Source: Chromatiaceae bacterium (GTDB lineage: Bacteria > Pseudomonadota > Gammaproteobacteria > Chromatiales > Chromatiaceae). Taken from it: DNA of 64,000 bases. The notes under the pieces are model-generated. The model did no database searches and was not told the origin of the DNA. It was given only the letters and a program-made list of their open reading frames with translations. Positions 8,560 through 17,323 of this stretch are shown piece by piece (position 1 is the stretch's first letter; each line of letters starts with the position of its first letter). The stretch is taken from contig JACKMU010000002.1 of NCBI GenBank assembly GCA_024235215.1, positions 186,001 to 250,000 of the forward strand, given 5' to 3'. The translations under genes were made by a program, and so were the position numbers.

Positions 8560-9525
8560 ATGAGTAAAAAGCCCGTTGTACTGGTGACAAGAAAACTCCC
8601 GGCAGCAGTAGAGACACGTTTGCGACAAAATTATGAGCCCCGCCTCAACCAGCATGACGAAGTGTATACATCGGACCAACTGGTCGAGTACGCGGCAGGT
8701 GCAGAAGCGATCATTCCCTGTCACACAGAAAAACTCACCGCGCCGGTTATCGCCAGACTGCCTGACACCATCCGAGCCATCACCAGTTTCTCGGTTGGCT
8801 TCGATCACATCGATCTCACTGCGGCGAAATCCAGAGGCATCATAGTCACCAACACGCCCGATGTATTGAGTGATGCGACCGCAGAGGTCGCCATGTTGTT
8901 GTTACTGGGTGCCGCGCGGCGTGCACATGAGGGCGAAGCAGAAATTCGCACCAACAGCTGGCGTGACTGGAGCGCAACCTATCAGCTCGGACTGCAGGTG
9001 ACCGGTAAACGGCTGGGTATTATCGGCATGGGCAGGGTCGGTCAGATCATGGCTCGTCGAGCGCGTGGATTCGATATGCAGATCCACTACTACAATCGCA
9101 ACAAACTCCCCACCGAACTCGAGTGCGGCGCGGTTTATCATGCGTCGGTCGAGTCTTTGCTCCCACACAGCGAGTTTCTTTCCATTCACTGTCCGGCTAC
9201 CCCCGACACCTACCATCTTCTCGATGCTGAACGTATTGCGCTGTTACCCGACAACGCAGTTGTGGTCAACACCGCGCGCGGCTCTGTGGTGGACGACGAG
9301 GCGCTGATCGCCGCACTCCAGTCCGGCAGGCTGTTTGCAGCCGGTTTGGATGTATTCAATAACGAACCCGCGATCCACCCCACCTATCGCAAACTGAAGA
9401 ATACTTTTCTGCTACCACATATCGGCAGCGCCACCCGGGAAACGCGGGATGCCATGGGCTTCCGGGCGCTGGACAATCTCGATGCGATCATGGCCGGACG
9501 CGAACCTCGCGATCGTCTCGTATAG
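8560..9525 (+). CDS. D-2-hydroxyacid dehydrogenase, glyoxylate/hydroxypyruvate reductase-like
   Basis: NAD(P)H-dependent D-2-hydroxyacid dehydrogenase of 321 residues, probably reducing glyoxylate or hydroxypyruvate. The nucleotide-binding motif GIIGMGRVGQ is in the middle. The catalytic Arg lies in NTARGSVVDDEAL, the Glu in DVFNNEP and the His in LLPHIGSATRE. The start at 8560 is preferred because the family N-terminus (KKPVVLVTRKLP) begins there and a GGAG lies 12 bases upstream; an in-frame extension to 8458 lacks both. It diverges from glcB, so the pair could balance glyoxylate between malate synthesis and reduction. Substrate preference (glyoxylate, hydroxypyruvate or phosphonate) is not certain from sequence. 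Confidence 0.88.
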   Translation: MSKKPVVLVTRKLPAAVETRLRQNYEPRLNQHDEVYTSDQLVEYAAGAEAIIPCHTEKLTAPVIARLPDTIRAITSFSVGFDHIDLTAAKSRGIIVTNTPDVLSDATAEVAMLLLLGAARRAHEGEAEIRTNSWRDWSATYQLGLQVTGKRLGIIGMGRVGQIMARRARGFDMQIHYYNRNKLPTELECGAVYHASVESLLPHSEFLSIHCPATPDTYHLLDAERIALLPDNAVVVNTARGSVVDDEALIAALQSGRLFAAGLDVFNNEPAIHPTYRKLKNTFLLPHIGSATRETRDAMGFRALDNLDAIMAGREPRDRLV

Positions 9526-9626
9526 GCAGTAAAGGATACGCATAGCACCAATACAGATGCTTGAGGCGACCGGTGACACGGAGGGTGCCTTTCAACCGCG
9601 CACGCACCAGGCACTGACCGACAGAA

Positions 9627-10424
9627 TCAGGTACCGGTCAAAAGGTCGCGGATCATGCGCAGCGCAAGAACGGACAAAAAGACGGCAAAGGTGCGTTTCA
9701 GGATTCTTTCCGGTAACGCATGAGCGATTCTGGCCCCCAGTGGCGCGAACAGGAAGCTCGCTGCAACGATACCGCCGAAAGCCGGCAGGTTGACATATCC
9801 CAGACAATGTGACGGCAACCGGGTCTCATCAAGACCGGTGACGATGAAGCCGATCGTCGAGGCGACCGCCAGTGGAAAACCGACCGCTGCCGCGGTGGCA
9901 ATAGCCCGTTTGACCGGCACACCGCACCAACTCAGAAACGGTACATTCAACGCCCCACCGCCAACACCCATCAACGCGGATACGGTACCGACACCCGTCG
10001 CGACAAAGCGCACGCCCCAAGGACCGGGCAGGTCACGACCCGAGGCGATCGGACCCCAGGCCATCTGTGCGGACACAGCTAACAGGAAGATGACGAAGGC
10101 CACGGTCAGCCAATAGCCGGGGATGACATCGGCCAGTATCGCACCAATAGCAGAGCCGGCAACGATCCCGGGCGTCATGACCTTCACCAGATCCCAGGAA
10201 ACCGCGCCGCGACGGTGGTGAGCCCACAACGACGAGACCGCCGTCACCGAGATGGTGGCCAGCGAGGTGCCGACAGCAACCTTGATCAGGATATCCGGGT
10301 CAACCCGCTCTGCGGCGAAGACCAGCGACAACACGGGTACGATGATGACGCCGCCACCGATACCCAGCAGTCCCGCCGCAATGCCGGCAGCCGCACCAGC
10401 GATCAGAAGTGTTGTCAGATCCAT
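9627..10424 (-). CDS. Sulfite exporter TauE/SafE family membrane protein
   Basis: A 265-residue polytopic membrane protein of the TauE/SafE (DUF81) family. Two glycine-rich repeats mark the internal duplication: AAGIAAGLLGIGGGVIIVPVL near the N-terminus and ALMGVGGGALNVPFLSWCG in the second half. About eight hydrophobic helices are visible. Members export sulfite, sulfoacetate or other small organosulfur anions, but many have no known substrate. It is transcribed towards the hydroxyacid dehydrogenase gene and stands alone. No strong ribosome-binding site precedes the ATG at 10424. Confidence 0.88.
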   Translation of the reverse strand: MDLTTLLIAGAAAGIAAGLLGIGGGVIIVPVLSLVFAAERVDPDILIKVAVGTSLATISVTAVSSLWAHHRRGAVSWDLVKVMTPGIVAGSAIGAILADVIPGYWLTVAFVIFLLAVSAQMAWGPIASGRDLPGPWGVRFVATGVGTVSALMGVGGGALNVPFLSWCGVPVKRAIATAAAVGFPLAVASTIGFIVTGLDETRLPSHCLGYVNLPAFGGIVAASFLFAPLGARIAHALPERILKRTFAVFLSVLALRMIRDLLTGT

Positions 10425-10673
10425 GAAATGATTCTACCTGGAAAGCGCAGCTGGACAGGGTGGAAGGTGCGTTTGCGTTGCTGCAGCGCAAGACGGAACG
10501 ACGCGGAATAGCCGAGGTCTGCCAAAGAGTGGCAACACGCCATGCACCACCGCAAGTGTGCCGTCCACCCGGTAGCCTGAATCACCTGGTGGGTGAACCC
10601 AAGTCCAAATGAGATCATTCATCGAATCGTTGCCTTATCAACAGACTGGAGCAATCAACTGCTCCTTCTGGGT

Positions 10674-13112
10674 TCAATGCTGAATATCGAAGCTGATGCT
10701 TTTGTCATCCAGCCAGATTCTGACCCGGCTGGGCGAAGGACACTCACCTTTCACCAACTTCATCGCCAGTGGGTTTTCCACCTGGTGCTCCACCTCCCGC
10801 CGTAACGGCCGGGCGCCATATACCGGATCAAATCCGTCACGAGCCAGTTTTTTGATCACCGCATCCTCGACTTCAAGCGTGATATCGCGGTTGCGCATAC
10901 GCTCGATCAGTTCGTCGACAAACAGGCGGGCTATCTGCTCGACATCTGCTCTTTCCAGATAGTGGAACACGATAATGTCGTCCAGACGGTTGAGAAACTC
11001 CGGTTTGAAGAACGTCTTCACTTCGTGCATCACCAGTTGACGCGCCTCCTGGTAGTTCGGGATTGCCGATTGCAGAAAACCGATCGGCCGTTTTTCCGGT
11101 GACAGCGCTTCAGTACCCAGATTGGAAGTTCCTATCAAAATCGTGTTACGAAATGAAACGATACGGCCTTGCGCATCGGTGAGTTGGCCATCTTCAAGAA
11201 TTTGCAGCAGCATATTGAATACATCAGGGTGAGCCTTTTCCATCTCATCGAACAGCACGACGCTGTACGGGTTGCGCCGTACCTTTTCGGTCAGCTGCCC
11301 CCCTTCGCCGTAACCGATATAGCCGGGCGGAGCGCCAATCATTTTCGACACCTCGTGCCGCTCCATATACTCAGACATGTCGAGGCGGATAATGCGCGTC
11401 TCATCATCCAGCAGAAAGGCCGCCAACGCCCGCGCCAGCTCCGTTTTGCCGACACCGGTCGGACCTAGAAACAGGAAGGATCCGATCGGCCTGCGCGGCG
11501 TACCTATACCGGCACGGTTGCGGCGAATGGCATCAGCCACCGATCTTACCGCATCCTCCTGACCGATGATGCGCCGGTGCAGGTTCTCCTCCATGCGCGA
11601 CAGTTTTTGTGCATCCGACTCCACCATGCGCGCCATCGGAATACCAGTCCATTCGGAGACCACTTCAGCGACATCTTCAGCGCTGACCACCGAGTCCACC
11701 TTGTTCAGGTCGGCCTGCCAGATCTCGCGTGCTGTTTTAAGCTGTTCCTCGAGTTCCAGGATCTCCATCTGCAACTTGGCAACCCGCTCAAAATCCTGCG
11801 CTTCGAAGGCCTGGGTTTTCTCTCTATAAAGCGCTTGATTTTTCTTCTCTAACACCTTGATATTATGTGGAATCGAAATCAGCCGTATATGTTTGCGTGA
11901 GCCCGCTTCATCAATCAGATCGACCGCCTTGTCAGGCAGTTGGCGATCGGTCAGATAGCGTTCGGCAAGTCTGGCGGCGGCTTCCAGAGCGGTCGGAGCA
12001 TATTGAATCTGATGGTGTGCCTCGTAACTGGGGGCTATTCCCCGCAGTATTTGGATCGTCTCACCGATGCTCGGCGCTCTGACCAGAATCGGGTGAAAGC
12101 GGCGTTCCAACGCTTTGTCCGCCTCTATATAGCGGTGGTACTCGTTCAGCGTATCGGCACCGATTACCTTGAGATTTCCCTGCGCCAGCGCCGTTTTCAG
12201 CAGACTGGGTGCGTCCAGTCCACCGCTTCCGGCTCCCGCGCCCACCACGGTATGCAGTTCGTCGATGAAAAGGATCACTGCGCCTTTGGCTCTGATCACC
12301 GCGTCACGCACCGACTTCAGCCGCTCCTCGAACTCTCCGCGCATGTTCGCTCCAGCGACTATCTCACCCATATCCAAGGCCAACAGCCGTTTGTTGATAA
12401 GCGTGTCCGGAACGTTGGCATCCGCGATACGTTGCGCCAGATGTTCGACGATCACGGTTTTGCCAACACCCGCTTCACCAATCAGTACCGGATTGTTCTT
12501 TTTCCTCCTGGAAAGGGTCTGGATAATCTGGTGGATTTCGTTTTCACGACCAATCACCGGATCCAGCTTTCCCTGACGGGCCAGCTCGGTCAGATCACGC
12601 GTATACTTCGACAGCACATCGGCTTCCGCTTCCGCCTCCTGGCTGGAGATGTTCTGTCCATGCCGAAGCTGCCGCAAAGCCTCCAGCACTTTGCCACGGC
12701 GCAGCCCGCAGTTATGCAGCAACTCGGCGACATGACCGACGCGGGAATCGAACATGGCAATAAACAGTGTACCCGTGGCGATGAACTCATCCCCCAGCTT
12801 TTTGGCTTCTTCATAGGCTATCTGAAAGAGGTTGGACAGCTCCTGCGATGCAACTATCTGCGTGGTATTGGTAGGCGCGGCAGGCTGGATCCGCTGCTGG
12901 ATCGCTACTCTGATTTGACTTGCCGTCTCAATTGGCTCAGCACTGATCGTCTCGATGATTTTCACCGCTTCGGAATCGGGTTGTGCCAACAAAGCGAGCA
13001 GTACAAATTCCGGTGTGAGCATATTCTGCTTCAGACTGACCAATTCAGAAACCGCTATCTCCAGCGTGTTCAGAACCTTCTTGGTACTTTTCTGAATATA
13101 TTCCTGAAACAT
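10674..13112 (-). CDS. clpC: ClpC-type AAA+ unfoldase (ATP-dependent Clp protease ATP-binding subunit)
   Basis: An 812-residue class I Hsp100 with two AAA+ modules. An N-terminal Clp-N double repeat (about 1-150) is followed by Walker A GEAGVGKT (212-219) and Walker B VILFIDE. Then comes a short middle region with a UVR-like helix pair (QDFERVAKLQMEILELEEQL), then Walker A GPTGVGKT and Walker B VVLFDE. The short middle region separates it from ClpB, whose coiled-coil propeller is far longer. The segment KRPIGF in the second module sits where ClpP-docking (LIV)-G-(FL) loops occur, so partnership with ClpP is likely. ClpC is typical of Gram-positives and cyanobacteria and is unusual, though not unknown, in gammaproteobacteria. 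It is a single-gene unit. Confidence 0.85.
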   Translation of the reverse strand: MFQEYIQKSTKKVLNTLEIAVSELVSLKQNMLTPEFVLLALLAQPDSEAVKIIETISAEPIETASQIRVAIQQRIQPAAPTNTTQIVASQELSNLFQIAYEEAKKLGDEFIATGTLFIAMFDSRVGHVAELLHNCGLRRGKVLEALRQLRHGQNISSQEAEAEADVLSKYTRDLTELARQGKLDPVIGRENEIHQIIQTLSRRKKNNPVLIGEAGVGKTVIVEHLAQRIADANVPDTLINKRLLALDMGEIVAGANMRGEFEERLKSVRDAVIRAKGAVILFIDELHTVVGAGAGSGGLDAPSLLKTALAQGNLKVIGADTLNEYHRYIEADKALERRFHPILVRAPSIGETIQILRGIAPSYEAHHQIQYAPTALEAAARLAERYLTDRQLPDKAVDLIDEAGSRKHIRLISIPHNIKVLEKKNQALYREKTQAFEAQDFERVAKLQMEILELEEQLKTAREIWQADLNKVDSVVSAEDVAEVVSEWTGIPMARMVESDAQKLSRMEENLHRRIIGQEDAVRSVADAIRRNRAGIGTPRRPIGSFLFLGPTGVGKTELARALAAFLLDDETRIIRLDMSEYMERHEVSKMIGAPPGYIGYGEGGQLTEKVRRNPYSVVLFDEMEKAHPDVFNMLLQILEDGQLTDAQGRIVSFRNTILIGTSNLGTEALSPEKRPIGFLQSAIPNYQEARQLVMHEVKTFFKPEFLNRLDDIIVFHYLERADVEQIARLFVDELIERMRNRDITLEVEDAVIKKLARDGFDPVYGARPLRREVEHQVENPLAMKLVKGECPSPSRVRIWLDDKSISFDIQH

Positions 13113-13744
13113 GTCGATCCCCCACCCCCCGAAACCCTCTGAGACGCTACTATCCAGTTCGGGGTAACACTATCGTTTGCCAGTGTCCGGTCGCGCCTCA
13201 GCGATAAAAAGCATAGCAAGCTAATCACTGTCAAAGGAATGCTTCAGCGCAGGTCCCATCAGCTGCGCTCATCTCTCTGACACATTAGCTGAATAATGCC
13301 AGGGGGTGACAAGGATTGGATCGAAACAACCAAAACAACCACATTGAGTTGGATGCGGATCACCCCGCCTGAAGCCACGGACCGGTTGCCGACAAAACAC
13401 CGTCATGCTGTTAGCGGCACAGGATTCCAGACCGACCCTTCCGGTAATGCATCACTTCATGTTCGGCGCACAGATGGATACTCCGCTTCCACGCGCATCA
13501 GTGACGCGCTCAATATCGAGAAACCGCCACAAACCTTGCGACACTGCACTTTTTTCGAGCGGCAGGTATGACCGTGCCTCAACTTCGCTCAAAACAATAC
13601 TGTCGCAGGCAGAAAAAATAGCGGTAACAATATGATAAATAGAGATAAATATTTCCTGGCATACAACATGCTGGAGCTAGCTCGACAGAGGTGGTCTTTA
13701 GCTCCTCCGTACACTCCCCATCCAACCCTTTGAGGGATTTATCC
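13113..13744. other. Divergent intergenic region between clpC and the TorF-family porin gene
   Basis: About 630 bases with no supported gene. The porin side carries the sigma-54-like site listed separately and an inverted GGAGCTA/TAGCTCC pair downstream of it. On the clpC side a TTGACA (complement at 13229-13234) is visible without a convincing -10 box at normal spacing. The purine-rich GGGGGGTGGGGGA just before the clpC ATG could act as its ribosome-binding site. Confidence 0.45.
13657..13672 (+). promoter_or_regulatory. Sigma-54-like promoter (-24/-12) for the TorF-family gene
   Basis: TGGCAT at 13657-13662, five bases, then ATGCT at 13668-13672. The invariant GG and GC are exactly ten bases apart, as sigma-54 requires. 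Two positions differ from TGGCAC-N5-TTGCA. It lies about 73 bases before the ATG at 13745. In other proteobacteria this porin family is often found near glnK-amtB, so RpoN control is reasonable; that link is from family knowledge. Confidence 0.5.
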
Positions 13745-14389
13745 ATGAAGACCGGTAGTGCAGCAACAGTCAGTATACTCGCCCTATTCACATCCACTGG
13801 CATTGCGTTGGCGGAAGGCCCCATCAGCGCCAACGTTGCCCTCACTTCAGATTATGTCTGGCGCGGCACGTCCCAGACGGACAGCGGCCCAGCCATACAG
13901 GGTGGTTTCGACTACGCCCATGAAAGCGGTATCTATCTGGGTGTGTGGGGCTCAAATGTTGATTTCGACGATGACGCCAACATAGAGATCGATCTCTATG
14001 GCGGTTTCAGTAAAGAACTTGCAAACGGATTCAGCTACGATCTCGGCGTTATCCACTACGACTATCCCGGTCAGGACAGCAGTGATTTCTATGAAATCTA
14101 CCTTGGGCTTGGCTATGGTTTCATGAGTGCCAAGGTATCCCATGACCCGGAGAACGACAACACCTATTGGGAGGCAGGGGCAGACTTCGAACTCCCGGAA
14201 GGATTCGGACTTGGGTTGCATCTCGGATACAACGATCCCGACTCGGGAGACGAGGTCACAGACTGGAAAATTGGCGTGAGCAAATCCTTTCTCGGACTGG
14301 ATTTTGAACTGGCTTATACCGATACCGACACCAGTGGCGACGATCTCTCGGATGGTCGAGCCATACTCACCATCTCAAAAAGCTTCTGA
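13745..14389 (+). CDS. TorF family putative outer-membrane porin
   Basis: A 214-residue exported beta-rich protein of the TIGR02001/TorF family. A signal peptide is visible (MKTGSAATVSILALFTSTG, cleavage after ALA). The mature protein opens with the family signature NVALTSDYVWRGTSQT and alternates short beta strands, ending in an aromatic residue (TISKSF), as outer-membrane barrels do. The start at 13745 is supported by GAGGGA upstream and by the signal peptide; the frame extends further upstream without support. Transport substrate is not established for the family. It is followed by a terminator-like hairpin and appears monocistronic. Confidence 0.88.
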   Translation: MKTGSAATVSILALFTSTGIALAEGPISANVALTSDYVWRGTSQTDSGPAIQGGFDYAHESGIYLGVWGSNVDFDDDANIEIDLYGGFSKELANGFSYDLGVIHYDYPGQDSSDFYEIYLGLGYGFMSAKVSHDPENDNTYWEAGADFELPEGFGLGLHLGYNDPDSGDEVTDWKIGVSKSFLGLDFELAYTDTDTSGDDLSDGRAILTISKSF

Positions 14390-14397
14390 GGTATTGC

Positions 14398-14423
14398 GAT
14401 GGGACGGCGCAAGCCGTCTCATC
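14398..14423. terminator. Terminator-like hairpin after the TorF-family gene
   Basis: An 11-bp stem (GATGGGACGGC with GCCGTCTCATC, one G-U pair) closes a GCAA tetraloop nine bases after the porin stop. The T-tract is poor on both strands. It lies between convergent genes, so it may serve both. Confidence 0.55.
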
Positions 14424-14517
14424 CTGTATGTGTCTCAATGAGTATGCACAGCGACGACACGGAGCACTCACCAACTCCCCTGGCGGTACGACTCCGCATC
14501 GCCGTCTGACTGCCATC

Positions 14518-14814
14518 CTACTCGGGCTCATGCATATATCCCGGTCCGAATTCATCGAAGCGAAACAGACGCAATACACGCTGCCCATCGAAGTCGATCA
14601 CCCGCAGATCGTCCGACTCGTACAATCCCTGCGCGACGACGTGGTAGTGATTGCCGTACCGTGCCTTGACTTTCTCCAGAGGAAGCTCATGGGCGATGAA
14701 TTTACTGATTCCCTTGGCTTCGAGTTTCGCCAGAAAGACCTTGTCGTCTACCGAGTTGTGTGAACTGAGTACCAACAGCGGGCCTGAGCCGCTGAACAGC
14801 AGAAAGGTTTTCAT
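14518..14814 (-). CDS. Conserved hypothetical protein, small soluble
   Basis: A 98-residue soluble protein with no recognised domain. The N-terminus (KTFLLFSGSGPLLVLSSHNS) looks like a beta strand, turn, strand unit. The remainder is mixed alpha/beta with several conserved-looking aromatic and acidic residues (GNHYHVVAQGL, FRFDEFGPGY). A GGAGGG site eight bases before the ATG at 14814 decides the start over an ATG five codons earlier, which lies inside that site. It is convergent with the porin gene. The good ribosome-binding site and sequence character support a real gene, but function is unknown. Confidence 0.65.
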   Translation of the reverse strand: MKTFLLFSGSGPLLVLSSHNSVDDKVFLAKLEAKGISKFIAHELPLEKVKARYGNHYHVVAQGLYESDDLRVIDFDGQRVLRLFRFDEFGPGYMHEPE

Positions 14815-15255
14815 TCTGTCGCCCTCCATGTTTGTCTCTCAATGATAGGTTTAGTACGTGCACGGTTTTTCTGGCGCGTTATCTGCGGAGAAATCCTGCC
14901 CGAAGAGCGGCAACCATTTTCCGGCCAAAGGTCGAATCAGCGCCTCAACAACGCCCACGGAACTGCTGCACCGGGAGTTTTCGCATCCTTCGGCTGGAGG
15001 TCGGAATAGGCGCAACAACGCTCCTTGGCGGATGAAGTACGGCGCAACCCGGGTGGCCGAGTGAGCCTGATGGCAGATCGGCTCCCACACCACATGAGGA
15101 AACAGCCAATCGGGGATGACATCATCCGATCACCCGTGGCAACAGCGCATGCCCCTCGCTGCCGTCTGCCACCCTACTTATGGCATAATCTTTGCTTAAA
15201 TCACTGACAGTGGGCGCCAACAGTCATAAGTTCGTCACTGCTATGGAGTGAATTG
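14815..15255. other. Intergenic region upstream of the MotA/MotB-like pair
   Basis: About 440 bases with no supported gene, containing the sigma-54 promoter described separately near its right end. Enhancer sites for a sigma-54 activator would be expected upstream of 15181; none was recognised by eye. Confidence 0.45.
15181..15196 (+). promoter_or_regulatory. Sigma-54 promoter (-24/-12) for the MotA/MotB-like operon
   Basis: TGGCAT (15181-15186), five bases, TTGCT (15192-15196). GG and GC are separated by exactly ten bases, and ten of eleven positions fit TGGCAC-N5-TTGC(A/T). Transcription would begin near 15206, about 50 bases before the motA-like ATG. Sigma-54 control is common for flagellar middle genes. 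Confidence 0.7.
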
Positions 15256-16068
15256 ATGATCCCAAAATTGACCATCGCCGGGCTTTGCCTGGCAGTGCTG
15301 CTCTCCAGCCTGACGCTGATGCTGGGGGCCACCTCCCCCTGGCTGGTGGGAATCTCGGGATTCTTCTTCGTCGTCGGCGGAACGGTGATTGCGGCTATCG
15401 TCAGCGAAGGTTACCAGCGGGTGGGGCAGCTGCTATGCAGGCTTCCGAGCCTATTCACCGCCAAGGCGGCCACACTTGGCAGCGATGAGGAGACCTTCCT
15501 GCAGGTGGCGACCTATTATCGCCGTGGCAGCGTGCACCACGCGGAGATGCACATCAAACAGATCGCAGATCCCTACCTCAATCTCGGATCACAGCTGATC
15601 GTAGACCGCTGCAGCGAAAAGGAGCTCAACCGGGCGCTGCAGTGGCTGCTCTCCAACAACCTGGAGCAGAAGCGGCGCAGACTGCGCATCCTGCATGGAA
15701 TGGCCAGCTTCGCTCCCGCATTTGGCATGCTGGGTACTCTGCTCGGACTGGTGAGACTGCTCTTCAGCCTGGGGGAGAGCGGGCTGGAGGAGGCTGGTGC
15801 CGCGATGGGGTTCGCCATGATCACCACCGTCTATGGTCTGGTGACCGCGAATCTGATCATCAAACCGATGGCAATCAAGATGGAGCAGCGCTACCGCGAG
15901 CAGCTGGCCTGGCAAAAAGTCAAATATGAAATGCTGATGCTGCTTTACGAGAAGGGACATCCCGAAGTGATCCGTGAAACGTTGAATGCGTTCATCACCG
16001 GCCAGCCACTCCATCTGACGCCGGAGAAAAGCCCCGAATCCCATTTGGTGAGTGCCCGAGCCGGATAG
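15256..16068 (+). CDS. MotA/TolQ/ExbB-family proton channel, MotA-like stator subunit
   Basis: A 270-residue MotA-like inner-membrane protein. Two N-terminal helices (about 5-50) are followed by a cytoplasmic helical loop of about 100 residues. Two more helices carry the channel motif FAPAFGMLGTLLGLVRLL, with its conserved proline, and AMITTVYGLVTANLIIKP, with the second proline. MotA-type subunits form the ion channel that powers flagellar rotation. The ATG at 15256 has GGAG seven bases upstream; a TTG one codon earlier is disfavoured. Its stop directly abuts the next ATG, so the two are coupled. No other flagellar gene is nearby, so this is a detached stator cassette. Confidence 0.82.
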   Translation: MIPKLTIAGLCLAVLLSSLTLMLGATSPWLVGISGFFFVVGGTVIAAIVSEGYQRVGQLLCRLPSLFTAKAATLGSDEETFLQVATYYRRGSVHHAEMHIKQIADPYLNLGSQLIVDRCSEKELNRALQWLLSNNLEQKRRRLRILHGMASFAPAFGMLGTLLGLVRLLFSLGESGLEEAGAAMGFAMITTVYGLVTANLIIKPMAIKMEQRYREQLAWQKVKYEMLMLLYEKGHPEVIRETLNAFITGQPLHLTPEKSPESHLVSARAG

Positions 16069-17103
16069 ATGAACAGCTCATCGCTGCAACGAACCGCCAT
16101 CACAGGTAAGCACGACGCCAACGCCGAATTCACCTTCGACGACCCTTGGGAGGGTCTGATCGAAGGCAGAGGCAAGCGTGATAACTGGCTGCTGAGTTAT
16201 ATCGACATTCTGACCCTGTTTCTGACTCTGTTCGTAGTACTGCTGGTGCTGACACCCAAGAATGAAGCGCCGCCGATCGATGTCGAACCAGGCGAGATAC
16301 GTTTCATCTCTCCCGAACCGATCGAGCGCCGGAGCGCAACCCCGGCGCCGGACACTTTGGAGCACACTCTCTACTCCAGGGAGAGCACTCCCTTCGATGC
16401 TACCGGAGAGACCCGCGAAAGCCCTTCTCCGCGGGTGGAACCCTTCTCTCTGGCAGCGTTGTTGGAGGAAGCGCTGATCGTGCCGATCTCCATGCCCGCC
16501 AGGGAGAAGCCCGCTGCACCACCGGCGGCGCAACAACCGGAGCCGCGCCTGGATGAGAAGAGTATCTCCAGTGAGACCGATCCGCCGCAAGAGGTGCTAC
16601 AGCCCGAATTGGTGGAGCGGCCCGCAGCGGTAGAAGCGCGCCGGGATCAGGTCTCCCTGTTCATGGAGCGGTTGGCCAAGCAGAATCTGGGTGAGCGTGT
16701 GCGCGTTTCAGCGGTCGCTGAAGGTGTCCACCTGGAAGTGAACGACAACATCCTGTTCGCGCTGGGCAGCGCTGATCTGAAACCTGACGGTGCCACACTG
16801 CTCGACGAACTGGCACAGCTGCTGCTCGGGCACACCGGGATGGTTTCCGTGGAGGGACACACCGATGACCGACCGATCGCCACCAGCCGCTTCCCCTCGA
16901 ACTGGGAACTCTCGTCCGGTAGGGCGACCACGGTGACCCGTTACCTGATCGACAAAGGGATGAAACCGGAGCAGCTGCGTGCGGTCGGTTATGCCGATAC
17001 ACGTCCGTTGGAGAGCCATAACACCGCTGAGGGGCGTGCCCGTAACCGTCGCGTGGCATTGATCGTTGAGATTCCCGAGGCGCAAGCGCAGCAGGCGGAA
17101 TGA
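16069..17103 (+). CDS. MotB/OmpA-family peptidoglycan-anchored stator subunit
   Basis: Partner of the preceding gene, 344 residues. A cytoplasmic N-terminus of about 40 residues is followed by one membrane helix carrying the proton-accepting aspartate (SYIDILTLFLTLFVVLLV, Asp46). A long Pro/Glu-rich periplasmic linker (about 65-190) leads to a C-terminal OmpA peptidoglycan-binding domain (about 215-340), with SVEGHTDDRPI, NWELSSGRA and NRRVALIVE. MotB normally has a shorter linker; the roughly 130-residue stretch here is unusual. Start and upstream stop are directly adjacent. It probably forms an ion-driven stator for a flagellar or other rotary/motility machine; a TolR-like envelope role is the alternative. 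Confidence 0.82.
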   Translation: MNSSSLQRTAITGKHDANAEFTFDDPWEGLIEGRGKRDNWLLSYIDILTLFLTLFVVLLVLTPKNEAPPIDVEPGEIRFISPEPIERRSATPAPDTLEHTLYSRESTPFDATGETRESPSPRVEPFSLAALLEEALIVPISMPAREKPAAPPAAQQPEPRLDEKSISSETDPPQEVLQPELVERPAAVEARRDQVSLFMERLAKQNLGERVRVSAVAEGVHLEVNDNILFALGSADLKPDGATLLDELAQLLLGHTGMVSVEGHTDDRPIATSRFPSNWELSSGRATTVTRYLIDKGMKPEQLRAVGYADTRPLESHNTAEGRARNRRVALIVEIPEAQAQQAE

Positions 17104-17323
17104 CCGGAATATCATCTACCCTGACGTCTCTACCGTTTTCGTGAACAGCATCTCTGTCACCACCTTCAAAATTGCTGGTTATGCTCTATACTCTGGAATT
17201 ACTCTTAACGAGTGATCAGCGACTGGGGAGATTCACACAAAGCAGGGCAACCGGTCGAAAACAATAACAATAATTGCCGACGGATAGTGGATGCCCGTGC
17301 ATTTGAGCATGGAGAGAGTCACG

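Noticed and set aside
11940..13142. A 400-codon plus-strand open frame antisense to clpC
   Set aside because: It is a shadow of the conserved AAA+ coding region and has no family or start signal.
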